NCBI GenBank assembly: GCA_934636065.1
Contig: CAKTZW010000042.1
Location: forward strand, 1-9,854
Source of the DNA: an uncultured Labedella sp.
GTDB taxonomy: Bacteria; Actinomycetota; Actinomycetes; Actinomycetales; Microbacteriaceae
Reading direction: 5' to 3'
DNA length: 9,854 nucleotides
The translations under genes and the position numbers were made by a program. Shown here one piece after another: positions 1-6,157 of this stretch. How positions within the stretch are numbered: position 1 is the first letter of the stretch; each line of letters begins with the position of its first letter. The notes under the pieces are model-generated. The model was not told the origin of the DNA. It worked only from the letters and a program-made list of their open reading frames with translations, and searched no databases.

Positions 1-67
1 GCTTCGTGAGTTCCATGGTCCCAGCCAATACGTGCGGAAGGTCCTCGGCAAGGGGTACACACTCCGA

Positions 68-76
68 TGGGATAAT
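68..76 (+). promoter_or_regulatory. Extended -10 promoter of the lipid kinase gene
   Basis: The sequence reads TGG-GATAAT, matching the extended -10 form TGn-TATAAT with one mismatch. The -10 box ends 7 nt before the GTG at 84, so transcription should begin at or within a base or two of that codon. I see no good -35 box about 17 nt upstream (48-53 reads GCAAGG), but extended -10 promoters often need none. There is no ribosome binding site between box and GTG, which fits a leaderless message. The 67 bases before it hold nothing I can name. Confidence 0.55.
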
Positions 77-83
77 TCGGCTC

Positions 84-989
84 GTGTCCCCTCCCCGTTC
101 CACCGTCGCCGTCGTCGTCAATCCGACGGCGGGGCGCGGAGCCGGTGGTGCGGCGCCGATCGTCATCGACGCGCTCCGATCGGCCGGCGTCGAGGTCCGG
201 GTCGTCGCGGCATCCGACGCGTCGGCGCTGCGCGAGCGCGTCGATGCCGTCGTCGGTTCCGGTGTGGCCGCCGTGGTGGTCGTCGGTGGTGACGGCCTCG
301 TGAACCTCGCCGTCGGCGCCCTGGCGGGCCGGCACGTCCCGCTCGGCATCGTGCCGGCGGGCACCGGGAACGACGCCGCTCGCGCGCTCGGCGTCCCCGT
401 CGACGACCCGGTCGAGGCGACGCGGCGGATCGTCGAGCGCCTGAACGGTGGGAGCCGACCGATCGACGTCGGCGTCGTCGAGACGGCGGACGGGAAGACG
501 CGGAGGTTCCTCTGCGCCGTGTCCGCCGGCTTCGACGCGCTCGTGAACGCGCGAGCCGACACCATGCGCTTCCCTCGGGGATCCGGTCGCTACACCGCCG
601 CGCTGCTCCTCGAGCTGTCCCGACTGCGCGCCCGCCGGTACACGGTGACGATCGATGATCGCCCGCTCGCGTTCCGCGCCGTCCTGCTCGCGGTCGCGAA
701 TCTCGGATCGATCGGCGGTGGCATGAGGATCGTGCCGTTCGCCTCCCCGGAGGACGGCGCGCTCGACGTGTTCTCGGTCGCCCCCGTGGGGCGGCTGCGC
801 TTCCTCAGGCTCTTTCCTCGCGTGTTCTCCGGCCGCCACACGACTCTCGACGTCGTCTCGTTTGCCCGCGGTCGAACGGTCTCGCTCGCGTGCGACGAGC
901 CGGTCGTCGCCTACGCCGACGGGGAGCGGATGGGGCCGCTGCCGCTGCGGATCACGATCGAGGAGGGGCCGCTCCGCGTCCTCGCGTGA
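84..989 (+). CDS. Diacylglycerol kinase / YegS-like lipid kinase family protein
   Basis: Predicted ATP-dependent lipid kinase of the DAGK catalytic-domain family (DgkB, YegS, BmrU relatives), which phosphorylate diacylglycerol or related lipids at the inner face of the membrane. The protein is 301 residues, the usual family size. Visible motifs are NPTAGRG (13-19), the nucleotide-binding GGDG loop (68-71), PAGTGND (91-97), a GGGM(R)IVP...DGALDV block (211-229) and a C-terminal ADGE motif in the beta-sandwich domain. The segment after GGDG reads LVNL where the classical family has TxNE, so the active-site rim is divergent. Start choice: GTG at 84 places the NPTAGRG strand near the N-terminus as expected and lies 7 nt after an extended -10. 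An in-frame GTG at 6 would add 26 residues of unlikely composition. The lipid substrate cannot be told from sequence. The family call is firm and the start less so. Confidence 0.9.
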   Translation: MSPPRSTVAVVVNPTAGRGAGGAAPIVIDALRSAGVEVRVVAASDASALRERVDAVVGSGVAAVVVVGGDGLVNLAVGALAGRHVPLGIVPAGTGNDAARALGVPVDDPVEATRRIVERLNGGSRPIDVGVVETADGKTRRFLCAVSAGFDALVNARADTMRFPRGSGRYTAALLLELSRLRARRYTVTIDDRPLAFRAVLLAVANLGSIGGGMRIVPFASPEDGALDVFSVAPVGRLRFLRLFPRVFSGRHTTLDVVSFARGRTVSLACDEPVVAYADGERMGPLPLRITIEEGPLRVLA

Positions 990-996
990 GCCGATT

Positions 997-1024
997 TTGC
1001 GGACTCCACGGCGTGTGCCATACT
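997..1024 (+). promoter_or_regulatory. Promoter of tRNA-Glu
   Basis: TTGCGG (997-1002) is a -35-like box, followed by a 16-nt spacer and CATACT (1019-1024) as the -10, with TGC just before it giving an extended -10. Transcription would start near 1031, about 11 nt ahead of the tRNA. The promoter begins 7 nt after the stop of the lipid kinase gene, so the tRNA need not depend on that gene for transcription. Confidence 0.55.
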
Positions 1025-1041
1025 CGAACTCGTTGTTTTCC

Positions 1042-1114
1042 GGCCCCATCGTTTAGCGGCCTAGGACACCGCCCTCTCACGGCGGCAGCGCGGGTTCAAA
1101 TCCCGCTGGGGTCA
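1042..1114 (+). tRNA. tRNA-Glu (anticodon CTC)
   Basis: A full cloverleaf of 73 nt. The acceptor arm GGCCCCA (1042-1048) pairs with TGGGGTC (1107-1113) with one G-T pair, and A at 1114 is the discriminator base. The anticodon arm is CCGCC / GGCGG around the loop CTCTCAC, giving anticodon CTC, which reads GAG (Glu). The T arm is GCGGG-TTCAAAT-CCCGC. The CCA end is not encoded, so it must be added by the CCA-adding enzyme. The D-arm and anticodon-arm sequence closely resembles known bacterial tRNA-Glu. I see no integrated element or duplicated 3' end next to it. Confidence 0.97.
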
Positions 1115-1166
1115 CGAGCCGATCAGAACTGGATTCCGGTCGGCCGAGGCACTGAGGAACAACACA

Positions 1167-1205
1167 CGACAAGCCCTCTCGACGCACGCGTCGGGAGGCT
1201 TGTCG
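1167..1205. terminator. Hairpin terminator between convergent tRNA-Glu and MOSC gene
   Basis: The arm at 1167-1184 pairs with 1189-1205 across a 4-nt loop, giving about 17 base pairs with one bulged C and one G-T pair. It lies 52 nt after the tRNA and 35 nt beyond the stop codon of the minus-strand MOSC gene, so it can serve both. On the minus strand the bases after the hairpin are T-rich (TGTGTTGTTCC), making it a more convincing intrinsic terminator there. On the plus strand no T-tract follows, so termination of the tRNA transcript here is less certain. Confidence 0.75.
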
Positions 1206-1240
1206 CATGTCGCGGGGTGAGCCGGGGACGGTGCCGGGTG

Positions 1241-3016
1241 TCACTCCTCCGGCGCCTCGATGCGGACGCGTTCCGAGAGCGGGAAGCTCGAGCACAGCAG
1301 CGCGCGCTCATCGCCGTCCGCCCCCGTGCGCACCGGTCCGTCGACGTGCCCGGAGAGGACGCGCGCCTCGCACGTCCGGCACGAGCCGGTGCGGCAGTCG
1401 AACGGAAGCGAGAGCCCGCTGTCTTCGGCGAGCTCGAGGAGCGTCCGCTCCGCGTCCGCCCGCCAGGTCGCCTCGAGCCCGCTCGGCTCGAACACCACGC
1501 GGGCGTCGTCGTGGCGCCGCGGCGCAGCGGGACCCCCGGACGCCGCCGTGAAGTCCTCCGACAAGACGTGCTCCGGGTTCGCTCCGGCCGCGACGAGCCC
1601 GTCGCACACGGCCGCGGTGAACCCCGCGGGACCGCACACGTAGACATCGCTCTCGAACCAGGGGATCGGGGCGGACCCCTCGGGCGTCGGCAGATAATTC
1701 GCACGCAGCAGCTCGATGACCCGCTCGGCCGAGAGGCGGCCCGGGTGAGTCCGTGGGCCGTGGGGGTCCGCAGCCGAGACATCGGCCACGCGAGAGTGGA
1801 AATAGTGCACGTGGACGTGTTCGTGACGCGCAGCCAGTGCGTCGAGTTCGGCTCGGAAGGTCGTGCTCGCCGGATCCCGCGTTCCATGGAGGATCCAGAG
1901 GGGCGGCGTGTGGACGGCTCGATCGAGGTGGGCGCGCATCATCGCCATCATCGGGGTGATGCCGATGCCGGCCGCGACGAGGACGACAGGTCGGAAGCTG
2001 CCGCGGTCGAGTCGGAACCGGCCGGCGGGCGTCCGCAGCTCCACGAGGAGTCCGTCGGAACGAGCGCGGGCGAGCGCCGTCGCCCCGGCGCCGTCCGGTC
2101 GGACCTTCACCGTGATGCGGAGACCCTGCGGCTCGCGGTCCCACCGCGACAGGCTCCACGTGCGCACGATCGGCGACGATCCCGGCGGCGTGAGTCGGAC
2201 CACGACGTGCTGGCCGGCCTCGAAGCGGGGGAGGGGCGCGGAATCGGCCGGGCGCAATTCGACCGAGATCGCGTCGCCCGCCTCGGCGATGATGTCGTCG
2301 ACCTCGAACCGCCGCCATCCCCTCCAGGAGCGCTCGTCGGTCTCGCCCGCACGCTCCAGGTTCGCGACCTTCAGGGCGAGAGTGCTGCGCACGGTCGGGC
2401 TGAGGTGGGGGGAGGCGAGCGCGCGATCGACGACGGCGCGGGCCGCGGGCGAGACCCGGGTCCCGGAGTCGCACAGGACCGAGAGCTCCGCAACCGTGGG
2501 AGCCGACGGGTCGCGGCGTTCCAGAACGAACGGGTCGCCGGGAGCGACGGCCCCCGGTTCGAGGACGCCGAGGTAGACCCCCGACCGCCCGGACAGGCGG
2601 AACCGCCTCATGAACGACTTGGGCTGTCCCAGCCGCCAGGTCAGCTTCCAGCACGGCACGCGCGGGCCCGTGACGACGAGGACCGCCGAGCCGACGCGCA
2701 GGATGTCGCCGACCCGCAACGCGGACTGGTCGATGGAGTCGACCGTGAGGTTCTCGGCGAAGTGGCCGTCGGTCCAGTCGGTGCGGGCGACACCGAGTTC
2801 GGCCGACCAGAAGTCGTATCCGGCCCGGTCGAACGCGTAGAGGTGGTCGGCATGGACGGCGACCTCGTCGCCGGCGGCCCCCGATGCGGTGATGAGCCAC
2901 GGCTCGGCGGCGGGGGACTTCACGTAACCCGTACGGACGCGCTCCCCGTCGATGACCTGCTCGGCGATGCGACCCATGTTGAAACCGAGGAGCCGCATCG
3001 TCGTTCCGTCGGCCAT
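1241..3016 (-). CDS. MOSC domain / ferredoxin-reductase / [2Fe-2S] ferredoxin fusion protein
   Basis: A 591-residue cytosolic redox protein in three modules. Residues 1 to about 165 are a YiiM-like MOSC domain, with the GHFAENLT motif (84-91) and the conserved cysteine of VPCWKL (C122), the likely molybdenum-cofactor ligand. About 170-225 resembles the YiiM 3-alpha segment. About 232-485 is a ferredoxin-NADP-reductase-like unit: RTWS for FAD (285-288), AGIGITP for NAD(P)H (349-355) and CGPAGF (461-466). The C-terminus is a plant-type ferredoxin whose cysteines C541, C546, C549 and C575 have CX4CX2CX25C spacing. MOSC proteins such as YiiM, YcbX and mARC reduce N-hydroxylated compounds. Here electrons could run from NAD(P)H through FAD and Fe-S to the MOSC site within one chain (inference). 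ATG at 3016 is chosen because it follows a promoter by 6 nt. The open frame to 3214 is Arg/Pro-rich and not credible. Confidence 0.9.
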   Translation of the reverse strand: MADGTTMRLLGFNMGRIAEQVIDGERVRTGYVKSPAAEPWLITASGAAGDEVAVHADHLYAFDRAGYDFWSAELGVARTDWTDGHFAENLTVDSIDQSALRVGDILRVGSAVLVVTGPRVPCWKLTWRLGQPKSFMRRFRLSGRSGVYLGVLEPGAVAPGDPFVLERRDPSAPTVAELSVLCDSGTRVSPAARAVVDRALASPHLSPTVRSTLALKVANLERAGETDERSWRGWRRFEVDDIIAEAGDAISVELRPADSAPLPRFEAGQHVVVRLTPPGSSPIVRTWSLSRWDREPQGLRITVKVRPDGAGATALARARSDGLLVELRTPAGRFRLDRGSFRPVVLVAAGIGITPMMAMMRAHLDRAVHTPPLWILHGTRDPASTTFRAELDALAARHEHVHVHYFHSRVADVSAADPHGPRTHPGRLSAERVIELLRANYLPTPEGSAPIPWFESDVYVCGPAGFTAAVCDGLVAAGANPEHVLSEDFTAASGGPAAPRRHDDARVVFEPSGLEATWRADAERTLLELAEDSGLSLPFDCRTGSCRTCEARVLSGHVDGPVRTGADGDERALLCSSFPLSERVRIEAPEE

Positions 3017-3022
3017 GACTCG

Positions 3023-3051
3023 ACGATACGCAGGCCCAGCGCGGCGGACAA
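3023..3051 (-). promoter_or_regulatory. Promoter of the MOSC fusion gene (leaderless)
   Basis: On the minus strand, TTGTCC (3051-3046) is the -35 box and TATCGT (3028-3023) the -10 box, separated by exactly 17 nt. Six bases (CGAGTC) separate the -10 from the ATG at 3016, so the transcript should start at or right beside the A of ATG. No Shine-Dalgarno sequence is present in that interval, consistent with leaderless translation. Confidence 0.65.
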
Positions 3052-3297
3052 TGGGCCGACCGCACATGCAATCGCGGTCCACTGTGGCGCGGAACCAAGG
3101 GGTCGTCGCGGGTGGACGGGTGGGAGTCCGTCCGGTTCTCCGGCGGCGACGCGCCGGAGCGCGGCTTCGTTGCGATCGGATTAAATCGGCCCGGCGGCCT
3201 CCCCGGAAGGGCACCTGGGTAAACGATGTGTGTTAGGACTGGAACATCACAGCGGCGTCCGCGGCGGCTTCGCCGCGCGTTCACGCCATCCCCCTCC
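3052..3297. other. Divergent intergenic region with two GC-rich hairpins
   Basis: This stretch lies between the minus-strand MOSC gene and the importer operon and holds no credible gene. Two perfect inverted repeats stand out: CTCCGGCG (3138-3145) with CGCCGGAG (3152-3159) around a 6-nt loop, and CGCGGCG (3260-3266) with CGCCGCG (3271-3277) around GCTT. The second lies in the presumed 5' leader, 20 nt before the ribosome binding site of the binding-protein gene. A small palindrome GATTAAATC lies at 3179-3187. I could not fix a convincing promoter for the operon. TTAAAT (3181-3186) and GGGTAAAC (3217-3224) were considered, but neither has a good -35 partner. Confidence 0.5.
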
Positions 3298-3305
3298 AGG
3301 AAGGA
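3298..3305 (+). promoter_or_regulatory. Ribosome binding site of the binding-protein gene
   Basis: AGGAAGGA lies 11 nt before the ATG at 3317. It decides the start: the upstream in-frame extension back to 3230 has no such site and would bury the signal peptide behind 29 residues. Confidence 0.7.
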
Positions 3306-3316
3306 ATGACGGATCG

Positions 3317-4945
3317 ATGTCATCCGCATTGAGGCGTCGCGCGCGCTTCGTCACCATCACCGCCGGGTTCACCGGTGCCGCCCTCGTCCTCGCCGGTTGC
3401 GCCAGCGGGTCGAATGACGGCGGCTCCGGCGGTTCGAGCGCCATCACCGTCGGCACGACGGACAAGGTCACGGTCCTCGACCCGGCCGGCTCCTACGACA
3501 ACGGCTCCTTCGCCGTCATGAACCAGGTGTTCCCCTTCCTGATGAACACGCCGTACAACAGCCCCGAGGTCGAGCCCGACATCGCGGAGTCCGCGGAGTT
3601 CACCTCGCCGACGCAGTACACGGTCACCCTCAAGGAGGGCCTGACCTTCGCGAACGGCAACGAGCTCACGTCCTCCGACGTGAAGTTCACGTTCGACCGC
3701 CAGCTCGCGATCGCGGACGAGAACGGCCCGTCCTCGCTGCTCTACAACCTCGACAGCGTCGAGACGCCGGACGAGCTGACGGCGGTCTTCAACCTCAAGA
3801 GCGAGAACGACCAGATCTTCCCCCAGATCCTCTCGAGCCCCGCCGGCCCCATCGTCGACGAGGACGTCTTCTCCGCCACGGAGCTCACGAGCGACGACGA
3901 CATCGTCGAGGGCGAGGCGTTCGCCGGTCAGTACACGATCGAGAGCTACGACTTCAACAACCTCGTGTCCTTCGCGGCGAACCCCGACTACCAGGGCGTC
4001 CTCGGCGCACCGGAGAACGAGCGGGTCGTGCTGCAGTACTTCGCCGACTCGTCGAACCTCAAGCTCGCCATCCAGGAGGGCGAGATCGACGTCGCTCACC
4101 GCAGCCTCTCCGCGACGGACATCGCGGACCTCGAGGGCAACGACGACGTGAGCGTCGAGACCGGCCCCGGCGGCGAGATCCGCTACATCGTGTTCAACTT
4201 CGACACGCAGCCCTTCGGAGCGAAGACGCCGGAGGCCGACGAGGCCAAGGCCCTCGCGGTCCGTCAGGCCGTCGCCGACCTCATCGACCGTTCGGCTCTC
4301 TCCGAGGACACGTACAAGGGCACCTACACGCCCCTCTACTCCTTCGTCCCCGAGGGACTCACCGGAGCCACGGAGCCCCTCAAGGAGCTCTACGGCGACG
4401 GCGAGGGCGGACCGTCGGTCGAGGCCGCCGAGAAGCGCCTCTCCGACGCGGGCATCGAAGGCCCCGTCGAGCTCAACCTGCAGTACTCGAACGACCACTA
4501 CGGCCCGACCTCGGGTGACGAGTACGCGGCCATCAAGTCGCAGCTCGAGGAGTCCGGCCTGTTCACGGTCAACCTCCAGACCACGGAGTGGGTGCAGTAC
4601 TCGAAGGACCGCACGTCCGACGTGTACCCGCTGTACCAGCTCGGCTGGTTCCCGGACTACTCGGACGCCGACAACTACCTGACGCCGTTCTTCCTCACGG
4701 AGAACTTCCTCGCCAACCACTACGCGGACCCCGAGGTGAACGACCTGATCCTCCAGCAGGCCGCCACGCCGGACGCCGAGGAGCGCACGGCCCTCATCGA
4801 GGAGATCCAGGACAAGGTCGCGGCGCAGCTGTCGACCATCCCGTACCTCCAGGGTGCGCAGGTCGCCGTCGTCGGCTCGGACATCAGCGGTGTCACGCTC
4901 GACGCGTCCTTCAAGTTCCGGTTCGCGCCGATCACCAAGGGCTGA
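3317..4945 (+). CDS. Peptide-type ABC transporter substrate-binding lipoprotein (family 5)
   Basis: A 542-residue extracytoplasmic receptor of a Dpp/Opp-type importer. The N-terminus has the arrangement of a lipoprotein signal: positively charged RRRAR, a hydrophobic stretch, then the lipobox LAGC with C28 as the lipidated residue, followed by a Gly/Ser-rich linker. The mature part carries hallmarks of the SBP_bac_5 (cluster C) family: YTVTLKEGLTFANG...DVKFTF (101-128), VRQAVADLIDR (315-325) and GWFPDYSDADNY (443-454), at a normal family length. The mature protein is visibly rich in Asp and Glu. It is first in the transport operon and is followed by an intrinsic terminator, so it is probably made in excess of the permeases. 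The ligand is unknown: oligopeptides are the family default, but nickel, glutathione, opine or sugar binders also exist. Confidence 0.93.
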   Translation: MSSALRRRARFVTITAGFTGAALVLAGCASGSNDGGSGGSSAITVGTTDKVTVLDPAGSYDNGSFAVMNQVFPFLMNTPYNSPEVEPDIAESAEFTSPTQYTVTLKEGLTFANGNELTSSDVKFTFDRQLAIADENGPSSLLYNLDSVETPDELTAVFNLKSENDQIFPQILSSPAGPIVDEDVFSATELTSDDDIVEGEAFAGQYTIESYDFNNLVSFAANPDYQGVLGAPENERVVLQYFADSSNLKLAIQEGEIDVAHRSLSATDIADLEGNDDVSVETGPGGEIRYIVFNFDTQPFGAKTPEADEAKALAVRQAVADLIDRSALSEDTYKGTYTPLYSFVPEGLTGATEPLKELYGDGEGGPSVEAAEKRLSDAGIEGPVELNLQYSNDHYGPTSGDEYAAIKSQLEESGLFTVNLQTTEWVQYSKDRTSDVYPLYQLGWFPDYSDADNYLTPFFLTENFLANHYADPEVNDLILQQAATPDAEERTALIEEIQDKVAAQLSTIPYLQGAQVAVVGSDISGVTLDASFKFRFAPITKG

Positions 4946-4995
4946 TCCGCCTCGGGCGGCCGATGACCCATCGCGACGCCCGGACGACAGACAGT

Positions 4996-5030
4996 GCCGG
5001 GGTGACCTCAGGAAGGTCACCCCGGCTTTT
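4996..5030 (+). terminator. Intrinsic terminator between binding protein and permease
   Basis: Perfect 13-bp inverted repeat: GCCGGGGTGACCT (4996-5008) pairs with AGGTCACCCCGGC (5014-5026) around the loop CAGGA, followed directly by TTTT. This is a textbook Rho-independent terminator, 50 nt after the stop codon of the binding-protein gene and 25 nt before the likely permease start. Placed inside an operon it would let only part of the transcription reach the permease and ATPase genes and would protect the 3' end of the binding-protein message, a known way of setting transporter stoichiometry. Confidence 0.9.
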
Positions 5031-5045
5031 CCCCGCTCCCACTCC

Positions 5046-5050
5046 GGAGG
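5046..5050 (+). promoter_or_regulatory. Ribosome binding site of permease 1
   Basis: GGAGG is followed by 5 nt (TCCCC) and then an in-frame CTG at 5056. No ATG, GTG or TTG lies at normal distance from it, so it is the main argument for a CTG start. The in-frame ATG at 5155 has no purine-rich site before it. Confidence 0.65.
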
Positions 5051-5055
5051 TCCCC

Positions 5056-6156
5056 CTGAACGCCCCTGCCCGCACCGACGACCCGGCGACGACGCCGGCG
5101 ACCGCGGCCCCGTCCCCGACAGCACGACGCACCGGCTCCAGTCTCTGGCGCTACATGCTCGTGCGTTTCCTCCTCATCTTCCCGACGATCTTCATCCTCG
5201 TCACCCTGGTCTTCCTGCTCATGCGCACCACGGGCGACCCGATCACCGCCGCCCTCGGAGGGCGACTGACCGCCGACCAGCTCGCGGAACGCGTCGCGGC
5301 GGCGGGCTACGACCGCCCGCTCATCGTCCAGTACCTCGAGTACATCGGACAGGTCTTCACGGGGAACTTCGGAACGACCATCTCCGACAACCGGCCCGTC
5401 GTCGAGGTCCTCTTCGTCTACGGCGCCGCGACGGCCGAGCTCGTGTTCTACGCGCTCATCGTCGCGTTCCTCGTCGGCATCCCGCTCGGGATGCTCGCCG
5501 CGTACTTCCGCGACAAGACCTCGGACGCCGTGTTGCGGATCCTCGCCATCCTCTTCTACGCGACGCCGGTCTTCTTCGCCGGCCTGCTGCTCAAGCTCGT
5601 CTTCGCCGTCTCGCTCAAGTGGCTCCCCGTGTCCGGACGCGCCTCCACGACGACGGAGCTCGAGTTCGCCTTCCTGGACGGCCGATCCGGCGTCTACCTC
5701 GTGGACGCCATCCGCACGGGCAACGCCGAGGTCATCGGCGACGTGCTGTCCCACGCCGTGCTTCCCGGGATCGCTCTCGGACTGATCACCGCCGGCATCT
5801 TCCTCCGGCTCGTGCGCGCCAACATGATCGGCACGCTCGGCACCGACTACGTCGACGCCGCGCGATCCCGCGGCGTCAGCGAATTCCGTCTCGTCCGGAC
5901 GCACGCGTACCGGCCGGCGCTCATCCCGATCATCACGGTCATCGGCCTCCAGGTCGCGATGCTCCTCGGCGGAGCCGTCCTGACCGAGACGACGTTCGAA
6001 TGGAAGGGGCTGGGCTTCCAGCTCTCCGAGTACCTGCAGGCGCGCGACTTCGTCGCCGTCCAGGGGATCGTCGTCCTCCTCGCCGTCATCGTCGCGGTGA
6101 CGAACTTCATCGTCGACGTCGTCGCGGCTCTCATCGACCCGAGGGTGAGGTACTGA
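5056..6156 (+). CDS. Peptide-type ABC transporter permease, DppB-like
   Basis: Inner-membrane channel subunit of the importer, 366 residues from the proposed CTG start. A Pro/Ala/Thr-rich cytoplasmic tail of about 30 residues precedes the first membrane helix (about 35-56, starting at LVRFLLIFPTIF), which is followed by the long external loop with RPLIVQYLEYIGQVFTGNFG that is typical of DppB proteins. Further hydrophobic segments follow. The EAA loop that contacts the ATPase is seen as DYVDAARSRG (264-273) followed by RPALIP. The C-terminus ends in DPRVRY, as usual for the family. Start choice: CTG at 5056 follows GGAGG by 5 nt. The alternatives are GTG at 5002, which lies inside the terminator, and ATG at 5155, which has no ribosome binding site and would remove the tail. 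The family is certain and the start is not. Confidence 0.9.
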   Translation: MNAPARTDDPATTPATAAPSPTARRTGSSLWRYMLVRFLLIFPTIFILVTLVFLLMRTTGDPITAALGGRLTADQLAERVAAAGYDRPLIVQYLEYIGQVFTGNFGTTISDNRPVVEVLFVYGAATAELVFYALIVAFLVGIPLGMLAAYFRDKTSDAVLRILAILFYATPVFFAGLLLKLVFAVSLKWLPVSGRASTTTELEFAFLDGRSGVYLVDAIRTGNAEVIGDVLSHAVLPGIALGLITAGIFLRLVRANMIGTLGTDYVDAARSRGVSEFRLVRTHAYRPALIPIITVIGLQVAMLLGGAVLTETTFEWKGLGFQLSEYLQARDFVAVQGIVVLLAVIVAVTNFIVDVVAALIDPRVRY

Positions 6157-6157
6157 C

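Noticed and set aside
1042..1114. tRNA-Glu as an attachment site for an integrated element
   Set aside because: There is no repeated tRNA 3' end, integrase gene or phage-like content nearby. The flanking genes look like ordinary chromosome.
890..3184. A 764-residue open frame on the plus strand across the MOSC gene
   Set aside because: It is an Arg-rich shadow of the minus-strand gene and overlaps the tRNA. It shows no family motif, while the minus-strand frame has clear MOSC, FAD, NAD(P)H and Fe-S motifs.
3017..3214. N-terminal extension of the MOSC protein back to 3214
   Set aside because: The added 66 residues are Arg/Pro-rich without family similarity and include the promoter. The ATG at 3016 is directly supported by that promoter.
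3217..3224. GGGTAAAC as a stress-sigma (SigB/SigF-like) -10 box for the importer operon
   Set aside because: No GTTT-like -35 element lies 14-17 nt upstream, so the match is to a single short box and could be chance.
1308..3329. A 673-residue minus-strand open frame overlapping the MOSC gene in another frame
   Set aside because: It is a low-complexity Arg/Pro/Gly product of high-GC codon structure. It runs over the promoter and has no recognisable domain.
3320..5125. A 601-residue minus-strand open frame antisense to the binding-protein gene
   Set aside because: It is Val/Arg/Glu-rich, a mirror of the codon usage of the real gene, and crosses the terminator. It shows no motif.
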